Below, in pieces: positions 11,436 to 20,129 of a stretch of 59,845 nt of DNA; position 1 is the stretch's first letter; each line of letters opens with the position of its first letter. The notes beneath the pieces were generated by a model. That model saw only the letters and a program-made list of their open reading frames with translations, had not been told where the DNA came from and made no database searches. Source of the DNA: Gallibacterium genomosp. 3 (GTDB lineage Bacteria; Pseudomonadota; Gammaproteobacteria; Enterobacterales; Pasteurellaceae); assembly GCF_001678475.1 (NCBI RefSeq), contig NZ_JTJR01000029.1:1-59845 (forward strand), given 5' to 3'. A program made the translations under genes and the position numbers.

Positions 11436-12467
11436 CTAAATGCCATTATCATCTCCACTCTCTTCAACATCACCAATATCAACATCATCTTCTCCATTAG
11501 AAAATACAATTTTCGTTTGATATATTATTTTTTTATCAAAAATTCCCTTCTCTTCTTCTATTTCTTTATATGCTAACTGATAATTATACCGAATAGCATT
11601 GATTAATTTAATATAGTTAGAGGTATTATCAATAAAGATAATATCAGCATCTTGTAATTCAACTGGCAATAATAATTTAGAGCTGCTGTAGTCTAGTTCT
11701 GGTTCTCCAAGATATTTTAATTTTAGTTTTAATAGAACTGTAAATCCCTGTTCTTTATTTAAATTATATAATTTCTCTGCTATATCAATTGGAATATGAA
11801 TATAGTGGCAGTTGTTTCTACGATTATTTAAACAAGGTAAAGAGTCTGACAATTTACTAACGGAAAGTTCTAGCTTTCCATAATCACTACTCGTATTACT
11901 ACCTATATTTAGGTCACCAATATCAAAATAAAACGCCTCATCATCAATATACAGATTTTCTTCATCAAACGAATAATTATACTTTGAAATATTGAAAGGC
12001 ATGATTTTTTGATAACTTATAGGTATAGTCGATATTTCATCTAAATATACTTTTGCTTTATCTACTACTTGTTGATAAAGAGCAATATATTTATCTTTAT
12101 CCTTTAATAATCTATAATAATCAAAGTCAGAATCAGTTTTAATTTCCAGAATCTTAAAAATATATGCCAACTTATCCTCTTCTTCATATGAATTAATATT
12201 CTTATTCTCTATCATTATCTTAACAAGTTGAGTAATAGAAAGCTTTCTTTTTAATCCCACATCATATTTTTTATTATAAAAATAGTTAATATTTGGCACA
12301 TATTTGATAAAACCATTTTGTTTATCATGTAAAAAATTAAATTTATGCTCTAAATCTAAAATAATTTCTTTCTTATCTTCTTTTAAGTCATTAGCACTAA
12401 CAAATAATGAAACAGAAAGAAGAAAACTTAAATAAAATAGATCTTTAATAAATTTTTTAATCATCAA
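11436..12467 (-). CDS. Secreted hypothetical protein with acidic tail
   Basis: I do not recognise this 343-aa protein. It starts with a typical Sec signal peptide (MMIKKFIKDLFYLSFLLSVS...FVSA|ND). A long, Lys/Ile/Tyr/Asn-rich, mixed alpha/beta mature part follows, ending in an acidic stretch (GEDDVDIGDVEESGDD). It has a single close cysteine pair (PCLNNRRNNC, about residues 212-221), which could form a disulfide after export. The start overlaps the upstream gene by 11 nt and follows AAGGAGAAATTG, so it is the third gene of the island operon. Its composition is clearly more AT-driven than the flanking ribosomal genes, pointing to foreign origin. A periplasmic or surface location is inferred from the signal peptide. 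Confidence 0.8.
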   Translation of the reverse strand: MMIKKFIKDLFYLSFLLSVSLFVSANDLKEDKKEIILDLEHKFNFLHDKQNGFIKYVPNINYFYNKKYDVGLKRKLSITQLVKIMIENKNINSYEEEDKLAYIFKILEIKTDSDFDYYRLLKDKDKYIALYQQVVDKAKVYLDEISTIPISYQKIMPFNISKYNYSFDEENLYIDDEAFYFDIGDLNIGSNTSSDYGKLELSVSKLSDSLPCLNNRRNNCHYIHIPIDIAEKLYNLNKEQGFTVLLKLKLKYLGEPELDYSSSKLLLPVELQDADIIFIDNTSNYIKLINAIRYNYQLAYKEIEEEKGIFDKKIIYQTKIVFSNGEDDVDIGDVEESGDDNGI

Positions 12468-12822
12468 TTTCTCCTTGAGAATGCATTTTCTGACATGTCC
12501 CTGAATTATAAATTTTCACTAGTTTTTCATATCGTCCTTGTGGATTTAGACGATATAAATCCATATCGTCTCTTACTTCTTGTCCCATTTTAGCTATATC
12601 TCTAGAGCTTAAATTTGCTTGATTAACTAACCTAGAAGCTTGTATTTCTATTTCTCTACTTGTTTTACCCATAGATAAATGATTTGCAGCAATAGAGCAT
12701 TTTAAATAGTCTTTAATTTTAGCTGTATCTGAAAAAAAATGATTATAGACAAAATAAACCACTACAATCCAAAAAATTACCCCAAATATTCTACCAACAA
12801 TATTTTCTATTCTTTTCAACAT
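12457..12822 (-). CDS. Single-TM, two-cysteine small protein B (island paralogue)
   Basis: This is a 121-aa protein with one N-terminal membrane helix (about residues 11-30, FGVIFWIVVVYFVY) and a charged helical remainder. It shares with the gene just upstream a conserved start (IE-IIG/IENIVG), a DYLKCSIAA motif after the helix and a C-terminal IYNSGTC motif. The matching motifs in the neighbour are EYLQCATAA and IHNSVTC. The two cysteines in conserved contexts suggest a disulfide if the C-terminal part faces the periplasm. A perfect AAGGAGG ribosome site precedes the ATG at 12822, and the end overlaps the next gene. Family and function unknown. Confidence 0.82.
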   Translation of the reverse strand: MLKRIENIVGRIFGVIFWIVVVYFVYNHFFSDTAKIKDYLKCSIAANHLSMGKTSREIEIQASRLVNQANLSSRDIAKMGQEVRDDMDLYRLNPQGRYEKLVKIYNSGTCQKMHSQGEIDD

Positions 12823-12844
12823 ATAACCTCCTTAAAAAATTCTA

Positions 12845-13198
12845 TTAAGAACGTAAAGCTCTACAAGTTACAGAATTATGTATTTCTAATATTTTTTTTC
12901 TATCCTGAGATAACTCTTTTCTAATCTCTTTATTAATTTCCAAAAACTCTTGTGAATCTATTCCTGATTCTCGAATCAATGGAACAAGCTTGGCTTTCGC
13001 TTTCTTTCCAACTTTTATTATTTCTTCTTCTGATGAAGCTAACATTTCAGCTGCTGTTGCACACTGTAAATATTCTACTATTTCAGGATAATCATCTGAT
13101 AAGTCTGATGAGAAAAAGAAACTATAAACTCCATATACAGCATATCCAATACAGCATATGACAGCGAAACCTATGATAGACTCTATTTTTTCTTTCAT
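12845..13198 (-). CDS. Single-TM, two-cysteine small protein A (island paralogue)
   Basis: This is the first gene of the island operon: 117 aa, with an N-terminal membrane helix (about residues 10-29, containing CC inside it), then EYLQCATAAEML and a C-terminal IHNSVTCRAL. It is paralogous to the 121-aa product 22 nt downstream, by the same length, layout and conserved Cys motifs, so a tandem duplication followed by divergence is inferred. Start ATG at 13198 follows AAAGGAGAAAAAA. No known family is recognised. It faces the XRE regulator gene across a 136-nt divergent promoter region. Confidence 0.82.
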   Translation of the reverse strand: MKEKIESIIGFAVICCIGYAVYGVYSFFFSSDLSDDYPEIVEYLQCATAAEMLASSEEEIIKVGKKAKAKLVPLIRESGIDSQEFLEINKEIRKELSQDRKKILEIHNSVTCRALRS

Positions 13199-13250
13199 TT
13201 TTTTCTCCTTTGATAAAAAAAAACATCAAAATATGTTATTATTAGTTTAA

Positions 13251-13278
13251 TTAATATAAGCGTTTAGATGTATATCAA
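13251..13278 (-). promoter_or_regulatory. Promoter of the island operon
   Basis: TTGATA, a 16-bp spacer and TATTAA face the minus-strand operon, about 50 nt before its first start codon. The -35 box overlaps one of two ATCAAAAT octamers (13225-13232 and 13274-13281), 49 nt apart. These are possible operators for the divergent XRE regulator, but that link is only positional. Confidence 0.55.
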
Positions 13279-13334
13279 AATCACACTAAAAATTCTCTTT
13301 TTTCGAGTAAAATACCCCAAAAATAGGTGCATTA

Positions 13335-13721
13335 ATGAAACTAAACCAAAAAATAAGAATACTTAGAGAACAGAATTTGTTAACCCAAGAAGAAATGGCC
13401 GATAAAATGAATATGTCTCTCAACGGTTACGCACGAATTGAAAGAGGAGAAACGAAATTACATCTTGATAAATTAGAAAAAATTGCAAAAATTTTTGATA
13501 TGGACATTATTGAATTGATAACAACTGATAACAACAATATTTTCCTTATTAATGAAAATAGTCAATTAAGTTCCAATTATTATAACAACTCACCAAATAT
13601 TGAAAACGAAAAACTCAAACTTATCATCATTCATAAAGACGAGTTACTAAAACAAAAAGAGAAAGAAATCCAAAAATTGGAAGAAATTATAGCTCTATTA
13701 AAAGATAAATTAGTTCAATAA
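13335..13721 (+). CDS. XRE-family HTH regulator with C-terminal coiled coil
   Basis: This is a 128-aa protein. Residues 5-60 form a Cro/CI-type helix-turn-helix (QKIRILREQNLLTQEEMADK... GYARIERGET), in which QEEMADKMNMS and NGYARIERGE are the two helices of the motif. A polar Asn-rich linker (about 65-90) leads into a Lys/Glu heptad-like coiled coil (about 95-127), probably for dimerisation. The start follows AATAGGTGCATTA. It is transcribed divergently from the island operon, the usual arrangement for a local repressor, and ends in a terminator shared with nusG. Confidence 0.9.
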   Translation: MKLNQKIRILREQNLLTQEEMADKMNMSLNGYARIERGETKLHLDKLEKIAKIFDMDIIELITTDNNNIFLINENSQLSSNYYNNSPNIENEKLKLIIIHKDELLKQKEKEIQKLEEIIALLKDKLVQ

Positions 13722-13747
13722 AAAAGTGGCTTTTTGCCACTTTTTTA
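13720..13747. terminator. Bidirectional terminator between the XRE gene and nusG
   Basis: AAAAAAGTGGC and GCCACTTTTTT pair around a TTTTT loop, giving a GC-core stem with A-run on one side and T-run on the other. It begins in the XRE stop codon and lies 16 nt past the nusG stop. It therefore closes both convergent units and isolates secE-nusG from the island. Confidence 0.9.
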
Positions 13748-13763
13748 TTGTTATAAGCAATAA

Positions 13764-14315
13764 TTAAATAGTTTTTTCTACTTGACTAAACTCAAGCTCA
13801 ACTGGTGTTGCACGACCAAAGATAGATACAGAAACTTTCAAGCGGCTCTTTTCATAATCTACTTCTTCTACTGTACCATTGAAGTCTGCAAAAGGACCTT
13901 CTTTAACGCGAACTTCTTCACCAGGTTGGAACATCGTTTTCGGTCTTGGTTTATCGCTATTTTGTTCTAAGCGATTCAAGATCATTTCTGCTTCACGATT
14001 AGAAATTGGTGCTGGATGATCTGGTGTTCCGCCAATAAAGCCCATTACACGTGGCACACTGCGTACTAAATGCCAGGTATCATCATTCATCACCATTTGA
14101 ACTAACACATAGCCAGGGAAAAATTTTCTTTCACTTTTTCTACGTTTTCCACCAACATTTTCAACCACTTCTTCGGTTGGTACTAATACTTCGCCAAATT
14201 GATCTTCCATATTGTGCAATTTGATATATTCACGTAATACTGCCGCAACACGGGATTCAAATCCTGAAAAGGCTTGTAGCACATACCAACGTTTTTGCGT
14301 TGTATTTTCACTCAT
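13764..14315 (-). CDS. nusG: Transcription termination/antitermination factor NusG
   Basis: NusG (183 aa; E. coli 181) binds the beta-prime clamp of RNA polymerase, suppresses pausing, and links polymerase to Rho or ribosomal S10. The N-terminal NGN domain starts [13 protein letters not shown], and the C-terminal KOW domain is [20 protein letters not shown] followed by the strand [14 protein letters not shown]. It is 3 nt downstream of secE, as in most gammaproteobacteria, but ends at a terminator instead of continuing to rplK. Confidence 0.98.
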   Translation of the reverse strand: MSENTTQKRWYVLQAFSGFESRVAAVLREYIKLHNMEDQFGEVLVPTEEVVENVGGKRRKSERKFFPGYVLVQMVMNDDTWHLVRSVPRVMGFIGGTPDHPAPISNREAEMILNRLEQNSDKPRPKTMFQPGEEVRVKEGPFADFNGTVEEVDYEKSRLKVSVSIFGRATPVELEFSQVEKTI

Positions 14316-14318
14316 AAT

Positions 14319-14729
14319 TTAGAACCTCAAGTTGGTGATAAAGTTGATTAAAGAAACAATTAAAGAATCTAAGCCCCATAATACTAATGAAACCACTACT
14401 GTCACTCCCATAACAATTAATGTTGTTTGAGAAGCTTCTTGACGGGTAGGCCAAATAATCTTTCTTAATTCGATACGTGACTCTTTTAAGAATGTTCTTG
14501 CTGTTGTGCCTTGGTTAGTGAATGCTGCCGCGGCTAAAGCTAATAACAATAATACTGCCATAACTGGCACACGGACAAATGCAGCAAATTGATCTTTAAA
14601 ATAAATATTACCTACAGCTGCAACTAAGACTAAAATCACCGCAACAATCCACAATAATGCGCTGTTTGCTTTTTTAAATTTAAGCTCCTCATTCGAGGAT
14701 GCTTTCTGTTTCTCAATTTCTGAACTCAT
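14319..14729 (-). CDS. secE: Preprotein translocase subunit SecE
   Basis: This is the essential clamp subunit of the SecYEG channel in the inner membrane, 136 aa. It has the enterobacterial-type three-helix form: membrane segments at about 23-43, 53-70 and 105-127, with the conserved cytoplasmic amphipathic helix and hinge (ESRIELRKIIWPTRQEA) before the last helix. It is coupled to nusG by a 3-nt spacer. Upstream, a TCTAGCA/TGCTAGA inverted repeat (about 14788-14807) overlaps a TAGAAT box that may be its -10. Confidence 0.96.
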   Translation of the reverse strand: MSSEIEKQKASSNEELKFKKANSALLWIVAVILVLVAAVGNIYFKDQFAAFVRVPVMAVLLLLALAAAAFTNQGTTARTFLKESRIELRKIIWPTRQEASQTTLIVMGVTVVVSLVLWGLDSLIVSLINFITNLRF

Positions 14730-14823
14730 TATGAACCTACATAAAACCTAATAAATAAAACTTATAGGGAGATTTTTAAGCCCGCAATTCTAGCACTTTA
14801 TTGCTAGATTTCATACAAAAATT

Positions 14824-14857
14824 ATCTGCTCTAATCAATTTTCAATCAGAATCAGAT
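14824..14857 (-). terminator. Probable terminator after the yjjPB pair
   Basis: ATCTG/CAGAT arms enclose a second imperfect pairing (CTGATT / GATTAG), followed by AATTTTT on the minus strand, 18 nt after the yjjB stop. The structure is imperfect and AT-rich, so strength is uncertain. Confidence 0.4.
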
Positions 14858-14875
14858 AAAAAGCGTTTTTATTAC

Positions 14876-15355
14876 TCAAACCACAGGACGGCTACGATAA
14901 AAAAGTAAGCCTGGCAATGCAAGTCCAAAGACAATCGCAGCAAGGATAAAACCTGTTTTTACAAAATATTCTAATGCTTGTGCCAATAATTCTTCACTAT
15001 AACTATAATGAGCAATTTGTACGATAGCGATCATTGCTTTGTAAGCATACACCCCTGGAATCATTGGAATAATCGCAGCAACCGTAAACACTTTTGGATG
15101 AGCAAGAAAACGTTGCGAGAGATAAACACCAATAAACCCAATTAATGCTGCGGCAAAAAATGTACCAAACACTAATGGTACGCCACAATAGCTAACTAAA
15201 ATGGTACGAAAGCAATGTCCTAATGCTCCCAATGTTGCACAATATTTTAATGCTTTAGGCGGCACATTAAAAATTAATGCAAAACCAACCGCTGGGATAG
15301 CCGCAAATAACAGATCATTTAATAAGGTTAAAACCACATTCATTGTTAACTCCAC
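14876..15355 (-). CDS. yjjB: YjjB-like small subunit of a ThrE-type exporter
   Basis: This is a 159-aa protein (E. coli YjjB 157) with four or five membrane helices. Conserved family blocks include AAIPAVGFALIFNVP near the N-terminus and FLAHPKVFTVAAIIPMIPGV in the middle. It forms the small half of a two-component exporter related to the fused ThrE threonine exporter. In E. coli the YjjP/YjjB pair has been linked to succinate export, so the natural substrate here is uncertain. Its start overlaps the end of yjjP by 10 nt, consistent with a coupled complex. Confidence 0.92.
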   Translation of the reverse strand: MELTMNVVLTLLNDLLFAAIPAVGFALIFNVPPKALKYCATLGALGHCFRTILVSYCGVPLVFGTFFAAALIGFIGVYLSQRFLAHPKVFTVAAIIPMIPGVYAYKAMIAIVQIAHYSYSEELLAQALEYFVKTGFILAAIVFGLALPGLLFYRSRPVV

Positions 15356-16122
15356 GCATTAATATGTAAAACAGCTAATGCAAAAACAATGCCAATACAA
15401 GCACCAAAGGTAAGAACCGTTGCGACTGCCCAACGGCCAAGCCCCATATTTACATATCCCTTTAACACATCAGACAAGGCATTAATCAATGGAAACCCTG
15501 GTACTAATAATAAGACACTCGATGCTAATGCAATTTCAGGCTCATTACCCCAACTATGCAATAGTGCCTGCCCAGAAACACAAGAAGCCACAAATGCTGT
15601 AACCGCAAAATTAATCAATGGATTGTAGTGACGCTTTCCTAACTCCTGTCTGACAAACATCCCTAATCCAGACGCAAAGAACGTAATCAAAGAAATGATA
15701 ACATCACCACCTGCCAATCTAGCAAAGCTTGCACAAGAAAGCCCCACCATTAATACAACAAACCAACGATTATATTTAAGTGGTTTTACTTCATCTAATT
15801 TCCTACGTACCTGATAGACATCATAAATTTTATGTTCAGCCGCAATCATAATCCGCTGTACTTGCGTAACCACTGCCATATTAATTCCGCTATCATAATT
15901 ACGTCGTGTTGTCGTAATACATTGTTCTTGATGACGGGTGGTTAGCACAATTGCATTTGGTGTTAACGCAGCTTCAACTCTTTCAACGCCTAATGCGCGA
16001 CCAAGGCGACAAGCAACCTGATCGACTAACGTACTTTCGGCACCATGTTGTAACATTAATAATGCAGCTTTTGCACATAATCGGGTGATTTCTTGCTGCA
16101 TTTCATGCGATATTTCAGCCAT
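15346..16122 (-). CDS. yjjP: YjjP-like large subunit of a ThrE-type exporter
   Basis: This is a 258-aa protein (E. coli YjjP 256) with the ThrE-type N-terminal cytoplasmic domain (CAKAALLMLQHGAESTLVDQ ... ALTPNAIVLTTRHQEQCITT). Five or so membrane helices follow, including the signature ASSVLLLVPGFPLINALSD. It pairs with yjjB downstream through a 10-nt overlap. Export of a small organic acid or amino acid across the inner membrane is inferred from family. The start ATG at 16122 follows AAGGTAGAGATATAT. Confidence 0.93.
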   Translation of the reverse strand: MAEISHEMQQEITRLCAKAALLMLQHGAESTLVDQVACRLGRALGVERVEAALTPNAIVLTTRHQEQCITTTRRNYDSGINMAVVTQVQRIMIAAEHKIYDVYQVRRKLDEVKPLKYNRWFVVLMVGLSCASFARLAGGDVIISLITFFASGLGMFVRQELGKRHYNPLINFAVTAFVASCVSGQALLHSWGNEPEIALASSVLLLVPGFPLINALSDVLKGYVNMGLGRWAVATVLTFGACIGIVFALAVLHINAWS

Positions 16123-16469
16123 ATATATCTCTACCTTACAAAATCGAAGTTGGCATTATAAAAGAAACTTATCTTGCTCACTATGAATACAGATCAAAGA
16201 TTAAAGTTAATTCTCAAATTAAATATTTAAAGCTGTGTACCTTCATCAGAATAAGCGATAAAATTACCCCACTTTGACAGAATAAGTTTCTATCAACCTA
16301 CAAATATTCGTATGTTAGCTATCTTAGTAAAAATAAATAAGTAATAAAATCAATAAGCTAACTTTCTACGTAACAATAATTTATTCCATTTTTAATCATA
16401 ACTTATTTTCTCAATCGTCTTTTCAAGATGTTTGAGATGATTTGATATTACTAAGGAACGTTATACAAC
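16123..16469. other. Divergent intergenic region yjjP / sotB
   Basis: These 347 bases hold no reading frame I can support. They are AT-rich and must contain the promoters for yjjP leftward and sotB rightward; I see no clear consensus promoter or strong operator symmetry. The AAGGA ribosome site of sotB lies at its right edge. Confidence 0.6.
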
Positions 16470-17660
16470 ATGTTATCAAGAAGATCTGCTCGTCGAATTG
16501 AATATGCTCGAGTAGTTGTTATGGCATTTGCTGCTTTTGTTTTTAATACAACTGAATATATCCCAGTTGCATTACTGACTGATATTGCACAAAGCTTTAC
16601 TATGCCTGTTTCCGAAGTTGGATTAATGATTACAGTCTATGCCTGGATTGTTTCATTAATGTCATTACCTTGTATGTTAATGACTTCTAGCTTGGAACGC
16701 CGTCAATTATTGATAAAATTATTTATCCTTTTTATCGTAAGTCATATTCTTTCCGCTATTGCTTGGAATTATTGGATCTTATTACTCTCTCGCATTGGTA
16801 TCGCATTAACCCACTCTATCTTTTGGTCAATTACTGCATCACTCACTATGCGTGTTGCGCCAAAAGATAAAAAAATACAAGCACTTGGCTTGTTAGCGAT
16901 GGGGTCAGCTTTAGCCATGGTATTAGGACTTCCATTAGGTCGAATCATTGGTCAATGGCTAAGCTGGCGGACAACTTTTGCCCAAATTGGTATCATTGCT
17001 ACCATCATTTTATTTATTTTGGCACGTCTATTGCCTCATCTTCCAAGCCAAAATGCTGGTTCACTCAAGAGCTTACCTATACTTTGTCGTAGACCAATGT
17101 TACTAGGCATTTATCTCTTTACAGCTATTATTATTTCAGCACACTTTACTGCGTATAGTTATATTGAGCCATTTATGTTGCAAATTAGTCATATCTCAGC
17201 AGCATCTGCAACAGCAGGCCTACTTATCTTTGGTCTTGCTGGGATCATTGCTAGTTTGTTATTTAATCTATTATTTCGTTTAATGCCAATCAGATTTCTC
17301 GCTACAGCTATGCTGACGCTGACAATGTCATTAATGTCCCTTTATTATCTAGGGCATAGCCCGATTGCACTATTTATTCTTATTTTAGTTTGGGGAATTG
17401 GTATTTCTACATTAGGGCTTGGTATGCAAACTCGAGTTTTACAACTGGCGCCCGATGCCTCCGATTTAGCCTCATCTATCTATTCAAGTATTTATAATAT
17501 TGGCATTGGTGGTGGCGCATTAATTGGTAATCAGGTAATGCAGCACCTCGGGTTGAGTTATATCGGCTATGTTGGAGCAATCTTAGGGGTTATTGCTATC
17601 GTTTGGTTTACATTTATCCATCTAAAATTTCAACATAAACTATTAAATATTCAAGCCTAA
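16470..17660 (+). CDS. sotB: MFS sugar/drug efflux transporter, SotB family
   Basis: This is a 396-aa, 12-helix major-facilitator transporter of the inner membrane (E. coli SotB/YdeA 396). It matches that protein over almost its whole length: AAFVFNTTEYIPVALLTDIA in helix 1, SLPCMLMTSSLERRQLL (motif A region), GLPLGRIIGQWLSWRTTF in helix 5 and GLGMQTRVLQLAPDASDLA in helix 10-11. SotB exports sugars such as arabinose and IPTG-like thiosugars. The true substrate in this organism is not known. Start follows CTAAGGAACGTTATACAAC. It is probably monocistronic, as proB starts 87 nt later with no clear coupling. Confidence 0.92.
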   Translation: MLSRRSARRIEYARVVVMAFAAFVFNTTEYIPVALLTDIAQSFTMPVSEVGLMITVYAWIVSLMSLPCMLMTSSLERRQLLIKLFILFIVSHILSAIAWNYWILLLSRIGIALTHSIFWSITASLTMRVAPKDKKIQALGLLAMGSALAMVLGLPLGRIIGQWLSWRTTFAQIGIIATIILFILARLLPHLPSQNAGSLKSLPILCRRPMLLGIYLFTAIIISAHFTAYSYIEPFMLQISHISAASATAGLLIFGLAGIIASLLFNLLFRLMPIRFLATAMLTLTMSLMSLYYLGHSPIALFILILVWGIGISTLGLGMQTRVLQLAPDASDLASSIYSSIYNIGIGGGALIGNQVMQHLGLSYIGYVGAILGVIAIVWFTFIHLKFQHKLLNIQA

Positions 17661-17747
17661 ACCATCACGAAAAAACTACGTTATTTACTTCGTTTTTTGT
17701 TAGTTTAGTGCTACCTTAAACGCTTTAATTTTTACTTAAACATAATT

Positions 17748-18842
17748 ATGAAAACTATTGTTTTAAAATTTGGAACTAGTGTTTTAACGCAAGGGTCATC
17801 AAAATTAAATCGTCCACATATGCTGGAAATTGTGCGTCAGTGTGCCACATTACATCAACAAGGTTATCGGATTATTATTGTTACATCTGGTGCTGTGGCT
17901 GCTGGTCGCCACTATCTTAACTATCCCAAACTTCCAGCTACGATTGCCTCAAAACAATTATTAGCCGCTGTAGGACAAAGTCAGCTTATTCAAACCTGGG
18001 AACAACTCTTTCAAATCTATGATATTAAAATTGGGCAAATCTTATTAACACGTGCCGACTTTGAAGATCGAGAACGCTTCTTAAATGCTCGTGATACATT
18101 AACTGCCTTACTCGATAATCAAATCATTCCCGTCATTAATGAAAACGATGCGGTGGCTACTGCTGAAATTAAAGTTGGTGATAATGATAATCTCTCTGCA
18201 CTTACGGCAATTCTTGCTCACGCTGATCAACTTTATCTATTAACTGATCAACAAGGGTTATTTGATAGCGATCCAAGAAGTAATCCTGATGCAAAATTAA
18301 TTGCTGTGGTAGAGAAAATTACAGACGAAACCCGTTCTATTGCTGGCGGAAGTGTATCTGGTTTAGGTACTGGTGGTATGTCGACTAAAATTACCGCAGC
18401 TGATATTGCTACACGTTCAGGTATCGAAACTATTATTGCACCAGGTAATCGTAAACACGTCATTATTGATCTCGCGAATGAAGTCGAGATTGGAACAAAA
18501 TTTAAAGTACCACACCACGCGATTGATAGTCGTAAACAATGGCTATTTGCTGCACCTATTGCTGGAAAAATTAGTGTTGATCAAGGTGCAGAACACGCCC
18601 TAACAGTTCAACATAAATCTTTACTACCAGCGGGTATTAAACAAATTGAAGGTACGTTCTCCCGCGGGGAAGTTATCTTGTTACAAAATGCAGAGGGGAA
18701 ACCATTAGCTCGTGGTATGGTACGTTACAATAGTGATGCTTTACAACGTATCAAAGGGCAACAATCTCAACAAATTAATGAGATTCTTGGCTATGAATAT
18801 GGTGCTGTTGCCATCCATTGTGATGATCTCGTTTTATTATAG
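17748..18842 (+). CDS. proB: Glutamate 5-kinase
   Basis: This enzyme catalyses the first step of proline synthesis, ATP-dependent phosphorylation of glutamate to gamma-glutamyl phosphate (364 aa, E. coli 367). The amino-acid kinase domain occupies residues 1-255, with [27 protein letters not shown] and GTGGMSTKI motifs. A C-terminal PUA domain (about 275-360) is present as in E. coli. It is typically feedback-inhibited by proline through the kinase domain. Together with proA 11 nt downstream it forms a two-gene operon. Confidence 0.97.
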   Translation: MKTIVLKFGTSVLTQGSSKLNRPHMLEIVRQCATLHQQGYRIIIVTSGAVAAGRHYLNYPKLPATIASKQLLAAVGQSQLIQTWEQLFQIYDIKIGQILLTRADFEDRERFLNARDTLTALLDNQIIPVINENDAVATAEIKVGDNDNLSALTAILAHADQLYLLTDQQGLFDSDPRSNPDAKLIAVVEKITDETRSIAGGSVSGLGTGGMSTKITAADIATRSGIETIIAPGNRKHVIIDLANEVEIGTKFKVPHHAIDSRKQWLFAAPIAGKISVDQGAEHALTVQHKSLLPAGIKQIEGTFSRGEVILLQNAEGKPLARGMVRYNSDALQRIKGQQSQQINEILGYEYGAVAIHCDDLVLL

Positions 18843-18853
18843 GAGTAAAAGAT

Positions 18854-20113
18854 ATGACCGACCTACAACTTATGGGACAACAGGCGAAAGACGCCTCTTT
18901 CCAACTTGCAACCATCTCTCATCAGCAAAAAAATGCCGTTTTAGCGCGTATCGCTTACCAATTAAAAGCACATCAAGAAGAGATTCTCACTGCTAATGCA
19001 AAAGATATTCAACAAGCGGAGCAACAAGGACTAAGCAAAGCACTGATCGATCGTTTACTCCTTACTGAACAACGTCTTGATGGCATTATCCACGAGGTCA
19101 ATCATATTATTTCTCTTGCTGATCCCGTTGGGAATATCATTGATGGCGCTGAGTTAGATAGTGGGATAAAAATTGAACGCAAACGGGTTCCGTTAGGTGT
19201 GATTGGTGTGATCTATGAAGCGCGCCCAAATGTTACTATTGATGTAGCCTGTCTTTGCTTAAAAACAGGAAATGCAACTATCTTAAGAGGTGGAAAAGAA
19301 ACACAACATACCAATCAAGTGTTAGTGAATATTATCCAACAAGCCTTAATTGATGAACAGTTGCCTGCAACGGCTGTACAAGCTATCACAAATCCAGATC
19401 GCCAATTAATTACCCAGCTTCTTAAATTAGATCAATATGTTGATATGATTATTCCTCGTGGTGGTGCGGGGCTTCATCAATTATGTAAAGAACAATCCAC
19501 CATTCCTGTGATTGTTGGTGGAATTGGAGTATGCCATCTGTTTGTTGAAGAAAGTGCAGATATCGCTAAATCGTTGACTGTAATTCATAATGCAAAAACA
19601 CAACGTCCAAGCACCTGTAACACCTTAGAAACACTCTTAGTACAAGAAAGTATTGCGCCAACATTTTTAGCTGAATTAGCGAAATATAATAAAACCCCAC
19701 TCATCACTTTCCATGCTGATCAACAAGCTTTGGCTATTCTTCGCCAACACACCGATCGAGTACAACCTTTAGATGAAGCTACACTAAGCCAAGAATGGCT
19801 ATCGCTCGATCTCAATGTGGTTATTGTTAAAGATATGGCTCACGCTATCGCGCATATTCGCCATTATGGCAGTCAACATTCCGATGGTATCCTCAGCCAA
19901 AATCCACAATTATTAATGCAATTTGAGAATCAAGTTGATTCTGCTGCGGTCTATTTAAACGCAAGTACCCGTTTCACAGATGGCGGTGAATTTGGTTTAG
20001 GCGCAGAAGTTGCTATCAGTACACAAAAACTTCACGCACGGGGCCCAATGGGCTTAGAGGCCTTAACTACCTATAAATGGATCTGCTCTGGGGATTATGC
20101 TGTAAGGAAATAA
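18854..20113 (+). CDS. proA: Gamma-glutamyl phosphate reductase
   Basis: This enzyme catalyses the second step of proline synthesis, NADPH-dependent reduction of gamma-glutamyl phosphate to glutamate semialdehyde (419 aa, E. coli 417). It has the aldehyde-dehydrogenase fold with catalytic cysteine in [13 protein letters not shown] (about residue 256). The nucleotide-binding [20 protein letters not shown] and substrate-loop [18 protein letters not shown] blocks are also present. The ribosome site is AGGAG at 18841-18845, overlapping the end of proB. proA is expected to complex with ProB because the intermediate is labile. Confidence 0.97.
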   Translation: MTDLQLMGQQAKDASFQLATISHQQKNAVLARIAYQLKAHQEEILTANAKDIQQAEQQGLSKALIDRLLLTEQRLDGIIHEVNHIISLADPVGNIIDGAELDSGIKIERKRVPLGVIGVIYEARPNVTIDVACLCLKTGNATILRGGKETQHTNQVLVNIIQQALIDEQLPATAVQAITNPDRQLITQLLKLDQYVDMIIPRGGAGLHQLCKEQSTIPVIVGGIGVCHLFVEESADIAKSLTVIHNAKTQRPSTCNTLETLLVQESIAPTFLAELAKYNKTPLITFHADQQALAILRQHTDRVQPLDEATLSQEWLSLDLNVVIVKDMAHAIAHIRHYGSQHSDGILSQNPQLLMQFENQVDSAAVYLNASTRFTDGGEFGLGAEVAISTQKLHARGPMGLEALTTYKWICSGDYAVRK

Positions 20114-20125
20114 TAATTTCCTTTT
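20104..20125. terminator. Hairpin spanning the proA stop codon
   Basis: AAGGAAAT and ATTTCCTT pair around AATA, with TT following on the plus strand; the proA stop TAA is inside. It lies between the convergent proA and sulfatase-like genes (17 nt apart) and could serve as a weak terminator in both directions. Confidence 0.45.
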
Positions 20126-20129
20126 AAGG

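Noticed and set aside
11120-13760. Island considered as a prophage or integrative element
   Set aside because: No integrase, recombinase, terminase, structural phage gene, tRNA target or flanking direct repeat is visible; only a regulator and small exported proteins.
14730-14875. tRNA genes or tuf expected upstream of secE
   Set aside because: The 146-nt gap before secE contains only a terminator-like stem and possible promoter; no cloverleaf with TTCGA-type T-loop was found, and yjjB follows directly.
17661-17747. AAAAAAC/GTTTTTT pairing after sotB as a terminator
   Set aside because: The stem is AT-only with a 15-nt loop, too weak to call.
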